The position numbers and the translations under genes were made by a program. The notes below the pieces were generated by a model. It had not been told where the DNA came from. It saw only the letters and a list, made by a program, of their open reading frames with translations, and did no database searches. From NCBI GenBank assembly GCA_002339745.1, contig DDKP01000115.1, positions 4,445-12,908 on the forward strand: a stretch of 8,464 nucleotides of DNA, given 5' to 3'. Origin of the DNA: Firmicutes bacterium UBA2595 (GTDB taxonomy: Bacteria; Bacillota; Thermincolia; Thermincolales; UBA2595). This document shows, in pieces, positions 5,953 through 8,464 of the stretch. How positions within the stretch are numbered: the stretch's first letter is position 1; each line of letters begins with the position of its first letter.

Positions 5953-5969
5953 AAAATCTTATTATAACA

Positions 5970-6965
5970 TCAATCCTCTTCCAATATGTATAACCGGACC
6001 GAACGCCGCCCCCATTTGCGGGCTTCCTTTTCCGTATCCATAAACACGTCAATTTTGTTGCCTCTTATGGCGCTTCCGATGTCCATGGCGGTAGCGTAGC
6101 CGTAACCGTCTATGTACACCTTTGTCCCCAGTGGAATGACCCCGGGATCCACCGCCACAATTCCCCTGTATGGGTAAACTCCTGCCGCTGTCCTACGGCC
6201 GGTGTGGGTGTAGGCAGTAGCAGTCACGGTCAGTACCCTGGAAAACCTGATAGTTCCGCCCCGAGACACTGTCTTCACATTAACTGTACCGATTGCTACA
6301 ACTTTATTCACAGGGGTTCGTAGAGTCTTTTCTGCGATAACTTCCCGGCTTATCACTTTACCGTTTTTTAATGTTATCTTGACTGTTCTCTGAAGCAGCC
6401 CCTCCCTGCCTTCCCTTACGATCCTGGTACGGCCCTTTTCCATTGAACGGTCGCTGCGCCGCTCAACTTTGAAGGGAATTTTGACAGTCTCAGTGACACT
6501 TTCTTCCCGGAATCTGAATACCTCAATAATTTCTCCAGCTGAAATCCTTTTCCCCAGTTCCGGAATAACCTGGTCACCCGGGTTCAAGGCTATTTTTAAA
6601 TTTTTGAGGGCCTGCTCTACAGTACCGACCGGAACCAGCTCTTCCACCGTTTTCCCGTCAGCTACCACGGTGACGTTTATCCTCCGGGTAATCAGTATCT
6701 TAATGTCATCTTTAATCACGGTTTGTTCAGGCGGTTCAACAATATCGTTTTCACCGACAGGCAACCGGGCCTTCCTGATAGCGTCAGCTACCGTTCCGCC
6801 TCTCATAATCAAATCTATTTCTTTACCATCTGCATATATCCTGATTTCATTCCTGTTATAGAAAAAACCTGTTAGAATTAATCCAGCCGCTACAACGACC
6901 CCGAGGCACCAGAGGATGATTCTTCTGTCTTCCAAGAACCGTCCCGGGGAGGTGTAAGCCTGCAT
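5970..6965 (-). CDS. YabE-like membrane-anchored G5/3D-domain cell-wall protein
   Basis: A 331-aa protein with the YabE layout: short cytoplasmic N-terminus, one membrane segment (about 16-35), two DUF348 ubiquitin-like repeats (about 41-82 and 97-140, each with xADGKxx then GTVxxAL/I), a G5 domain (about 151-230) and a C-terminal 3D domain (about 245-328). 3D domains resemble lytic transglycosylase folds (MltA) and are named for three aspartates, here Asp273 (VDPGVIPLG), Asp295 and Asp306 (IDVFMD). The protein probably remodels peptidoglycan outside the membrane. Oddly, the usual ADTGG around the second Asp is AMDIGS here, although the Asp remains. The ATG at 6965 has AAGGAG about 9 nt upstream. 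A strong sigma-A-type promoter precedes it; ksgA lies 67 nt downstream, so they are probably one operon. B. subtilis yabE is the syntenic counterpart. Confidence 0.93.
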   Translation of the reverse strand: MQAYTSPGRFLEDRRIILWCLGVVVAAGLILTGFFYNRNEIRIYADGKEIDLIMRGGTVADAIRKARLPVGENDIVEPPEQTVIKDDIKILITRRINVTVVADGKTVEELVPVGTVEQALKNLKIALNPGDQVIPELGKRISAGEIIEVFRFREESVTETVKIPFKVERRSDRSMEKGRTRIVREGREGLLQRTVKITLKNGKVISREVIAEKTLRTPVNKVVAIGTVNVKTVSRGGTIRFSRVLTVTATAYTHTGRRTAAGVYPYRGIVAVDPGVIPLGTKVYIDGYGYATAMDIGSAIRGNKIDVFMDTEKEARKWGRRSVRLYILEED

Positions 6966-7019
6966 TCACTTCACTCCTTGATCCAATTTTCGCCATCTTA
7001 AATTCATAAGGGTATGTTT

Positions 7020-7049
7020 ATTTTAACCTACTACAGGGATAGTTGTCAA
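7020..7049 (-). promoter_or_regulatory. Sigma-A promoter of the YabE-like/ksgA operon
   Basis: On the minus strand a perfect TTGACA (7049-7044), 18 bp, then TAAAAT (7025-7020, 5/6). The start site would be near 7012, giving a leader of about 47 nt before the ATG at 6965. It is the best vegetative promoter in the window. The 166-bp gap (6966-7131) otherwise holds only a weak AAGC/GCTT hairpin with a T/A-rich tail (about 7049-7070), a doubtful terminator for the upstream gene. Confidence 0.8.
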
Positions 7050-7131
7050 ATTTAATTAAAGCCCCGGCTTCTGTTTAGAATTTTCCGAACACTTTTCCCG
7101 GTTAACCTGTAATAATTTACGTGGATTTCCC

Positions 7132-8004
7132 TCATTCGTTCAATATGTAAACATTAACGTATCTCTTGCCCCATTTTAAAGCTTCCATTCTGGTCTCCAG
7201 AAATACATCTATTTTCTTCCCCTTAATTAAACCCCCGGTATCGGCGGCAATAGCATATCCATACCCTTCAATAAACATCCTGCTACCCAGGGGGATAAGC
7301 TTCGGGTCCACTGCCACGATTCCACGCCTGGTTTTAGCTCCTACCGCAGTCCGGTACCCAGTATGTGTATATGCGGTCGATAAAACCTTCAACGGCTTCC
7401 CGCCCCGGACTCTGGGTTGGCGGGAAACAACTTCGTACGAGCCGGATTCTATTACTCTGTGCCTGGGTGAAACAACCAGCTTACTTTCGATTTTTCGTTC
7501 CAACACGACGGCTCCATTCCGGAAGTAAACTAAATAGGTATTCTGCATGATACCGTTCTTCCCTGGAGCAACAATCCGTTCCCTGCCGGGTTCCATGAAT
7601 ATGTTCCACTGGCGCCGTACAGGGGGAGAAACGGTTTCTTTTTTTACGATTTTCATAATCCGGTTGCGGTGAATGTTTATCTTCATCCCGTCAGTTATCC
7701 GGGTTGTTAAATCCGCATCCACCGTGTAGAAGTCTATTGATTCACCTAATTGCAAAGAATCAGGGTCTTTCTTTAACCCTACGTGTTCCTTTATCCCGAT
7801 TTCTTTTACAACTTCTCCTACCGTAGGAGCAAAGGTGTAATACGTCTTTGCCCTGCCGCTAATCTCAACAGTGACCTGCTTTATTGACATTATCATAAAC
7901 ATAGCTACGGCCAGTATTAACAGGCAAAAACAAATATAGGCCTGAATAACCCTGCCAACTCCCGGAGAAAGCCTCAAAGATACCGCACTGCCGCTTACTA
8001 ACAT
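7132..8004 (-). CDS. Second membrane-anchored 3D-domain cell-wall protein (diverged YabE paralogue)
   Basis: A 290-aa protein with a membrane segment (about 21-40), one DUF348-like region starting KQVTVEISGRAKTYYTFAPTVGEVV, a poorly conserved middle, a G5-like region (about 120-195) and a complete C-terminal 3D domain. The 3D aspartates are Asp233 (VDPKLIPLG), Asp255 (AADTGG, canonical) and Asp266 (IDVFLE). The TAYTHTGxRTAxG motif and the last 80 residues closely parallel the next gene, so the pair arose by duplication and the N-terminal halves diverged. Its role is probably peptidoglycan turnover at the outer membrane face (family knowledge). The ATG at 8004 is preferred to a GTG at 8013 because AAGGAG overlaps the GTG but stands 8 nt before the ATG. 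A clear promoter was not found upstream, and the 166-bp gap plus the promoter downstream suggest it is expressed apart from the next gene. Confidence 0.92.
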   Translation of the reverse strand: MLVSGSAVSLRLSPGVGRVIQAYICFCLLILAVAMFMIMSIKQVTVEISGRAKTYYTFAPTVGEVVKEIGIKEHVGLKKDPDSLQLGESIDFYTVDADLTTRITDGMKINIHRNRIMKIVKKETVSPPVRRQWNIFMEPGRERIVAPGKNGIMQNTYLVYFRNGAVVLERKIESKLVVSPRHRVIESGSYEVVSRQPRVRGGKPLKVLSTAYTHTGYRTAVGAKTRRGIVAVDPKLIPLGSRMFIEGYGYAIAADTGGLIKGKKIDVFLETRMEALKWGKRYVNVYILNE

Positions 8005-8071
8005 AATTTCCACTCCTTGTCATGGTTGGACACATTGCTTTATTAAATATATAGATTGGGTGATGGTTTCA

Positions 8072-8218
8072 TTACTGCCAAGTGTTTCCAACCAGTTTAG
8101 GGCGCTTGGACTTTAGCTTTTGAGTATCCCTCTCTACCTCATATTTTAATAAACAGGCGGTCAGAAACTTGTCACTCCTTGTAATCCCATCATTAAAATC
8201 TTTGCCGATTTGATTCAT
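8072..8218 (-). CDS. Doubtful 48-aa ORF between tatD and the 3D gene
   Basis: An ATG at 8218 opens a 48-codon frame ending in TAA at 8072. The predicted peptide begins MNQIGKDFNDGITRSDKFL, continues with a short amphipathic Leu/Lys/Glu-rich stretch and ends VGNTWQ. No family is recognised. No Shine-Dalgarno precedes the ATG; an internal AAGGAG (8180-8175) would only serve a CTG. A 48-codon open frame is not rare by chance (roughly one in ten random starts). It fills most of the otherwise featureless 8005-8244 gap, in which I saw no convincing promoter. Confidence 0.2.
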   Translation of the reverse strand: MNQIGKDFNDGITRSDKFLTACLLKYEVERDTQKLKSKRPKLVGNTWQ

Positions 8219-8244
8219 TAATCTATCATTTAATGTCGGTGTAC

Positions 8245-8284
8245 AAAAAAGCCCTTAACGGCTATCAGCCTAACCGTTAAAGGC
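8245..8284 (-). terminator. Intrinsic terminator of tatD
   Basis: On the minus strand GCCTTTAACGG (8284-8274), a 12-nt loop, CCGTTAAGGGC (8261-8251), then TTTTTT. The 11-bp stem has one G-T wobble and can lengthen with A-T pairs using the flanking AAA and TTT. It starts 2 nt after the tatD stop codon. Confidence 0.93.
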
Positions 8285-8286
8285 TT

Positions 8287-8464
8287 TCAGTCTATGCGGA
8301 ACAATCTCCTGGCATTGGCAGTTGTAGCATCGGCCAGTTCCTCCACCGGAATCCCCCGGAGCTGGGCAATTCGCTCACCTACATGGACAACATACGCGGA
8401 TTCATTTCTTTTTCCCCGATGCGGCTCAGGAGTCAGGTACGGAGCATCGGTTTCAATGAGCAGC
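8287..8464 (-). CDS. tatD: TatD-family metal-dependent DNase (C-terminal 58 residues; 5' part outside window)
   Basis: Only the last 58 codons are present; the gene enters from the right edge. The start LLIETDAPYLTPEPHRGKRNE is the hallmark C-terminal motif of TatD hydrolases, with the metal-binding Asp in ETDAP and the TPxPHRGKxNE loop. It ends with VEELADATTANARRLFRID, the usual helix and terminus. TatD proteins are cytosolic, metal-dependent 3'-5' DNases/amidohydrolase-fold nucleases linked to DNA repair and degradation. It occupies the place of B. subtilis yabD/tatD, upstream of yabE and ksgA. The gene ends normally and is followed by a strong terminator. Confidence 0.95.
   Translation of the reverse strand, partial: LLIETDAPYLTPEPHRGKRNESAYVVHVGERIAQLRGIPVEELADATTANARRLFRID

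Noticed and set aside
6469..6861. Plus-strand open frame of 130 codons antisense to the YabE-like gene
   Set aside because: It lies wholly opposite conserved DUF348/G5 coding sequence, has no recognisable domain and is a shadow of the minus-strand codon pattern.
6966..7131. Possible c-di-AMP (ydaO) riboswitch before the 3D-domain gene
   Set aside because: Such riboswitches often precede wall hydrolases, but the predicted leader is only about 47 nt and I see none of the conserved sequence blocks.
7166..7528. Plus-strand open frame of 120 codons antisense to the second 3D-domain gene
   Set aside because: Mirrors the conserved 3D domain on the other strand; no independent evidence of coding.
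1..8464. Mobile elements, CRISPR arrays, tRNA or rRNA genes
   Set aside because: No transposase or integrase motifs, spaced direct repeats, or tRNA/rRNA signatures were seen on either strand.

Overview
The window looks like chromosomal DNA of an anaerobic, endospore-forming Gram-positive bacterium (class Clostridia, perhaps a Peptococcaceae-type lineage; that rank is a guess). The reasons are a tatD / 3D-domain (YabE-like) / ksgA / yabG block matching the Bacillus subtilis tatD-yabE-rnmV-ksgA-yabG neighbourhood, a clostridial 2[4Fe-4S] ferredoxin, strong GGAGG ribosome sites with some GTG/TTG starts, and a pair of 2-hydroxyacyl-CoA-dehydratase-like proteins typical of strict anaerobes. All ten convincing genes lie on the minus strand, so the region reads from the right edge to the left. 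No IS element, integrase, CRISPR, tRNA or rRNA was seen, and no stretch over 300 bp lacks a gene.

Right part (8464 to about 5000), housekeeping and cell wall. The C-terminus of a TatD nuclease ends in a strong intrinsic terminator. A 282-bp gap follows, holding only a doubtful 48-codon frame. Next come two tandem membrane-anchored G5/3D-domain wall proteins. The second has a clear sigma-A-type promoter and probably drives ksgA too. ksgA (16S rRNA dimethyltransferase) ends in a terminator that contains its own stop codon. The rnmV gene that sits before ksgA in B. subtilis is absent.

Middle (about 4963 to 2346), sporulation. yabG (spore-coat protease) is preceded by a near-perfect sigma-K promoter (AC-N17-CATATTATA). 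An extended-SDR sugar-nucleotide epimerase/dehydratase follows after 23 bp and is probably co-transcribed. Then comes a small acidic protein with a C-terminal LysM and no signal peptide, also with a sigma-K-like promoter (AC-N16-CATATATTA). Together these suggest a late mother-cell cluster for coat or spore-surface assembly; the LysM protein resembles a miniature SpoVID/SafA.

Left part (2345 to 1), redox. A stand-alone ferredoxin gene has an unusual leader with two interlocking inverted repeats, one reaching into its Shine-Dalgarno, and a clean terminator. A two-gene operon overlapping by ATGA follows (DUF2229/COG3580 then COG3581, both related to acyl-CoA dehydratases or their activases). 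Its putative promoter overlaps a perfect AT-rich palindrome. The COG3581 gene runs off the left edge.
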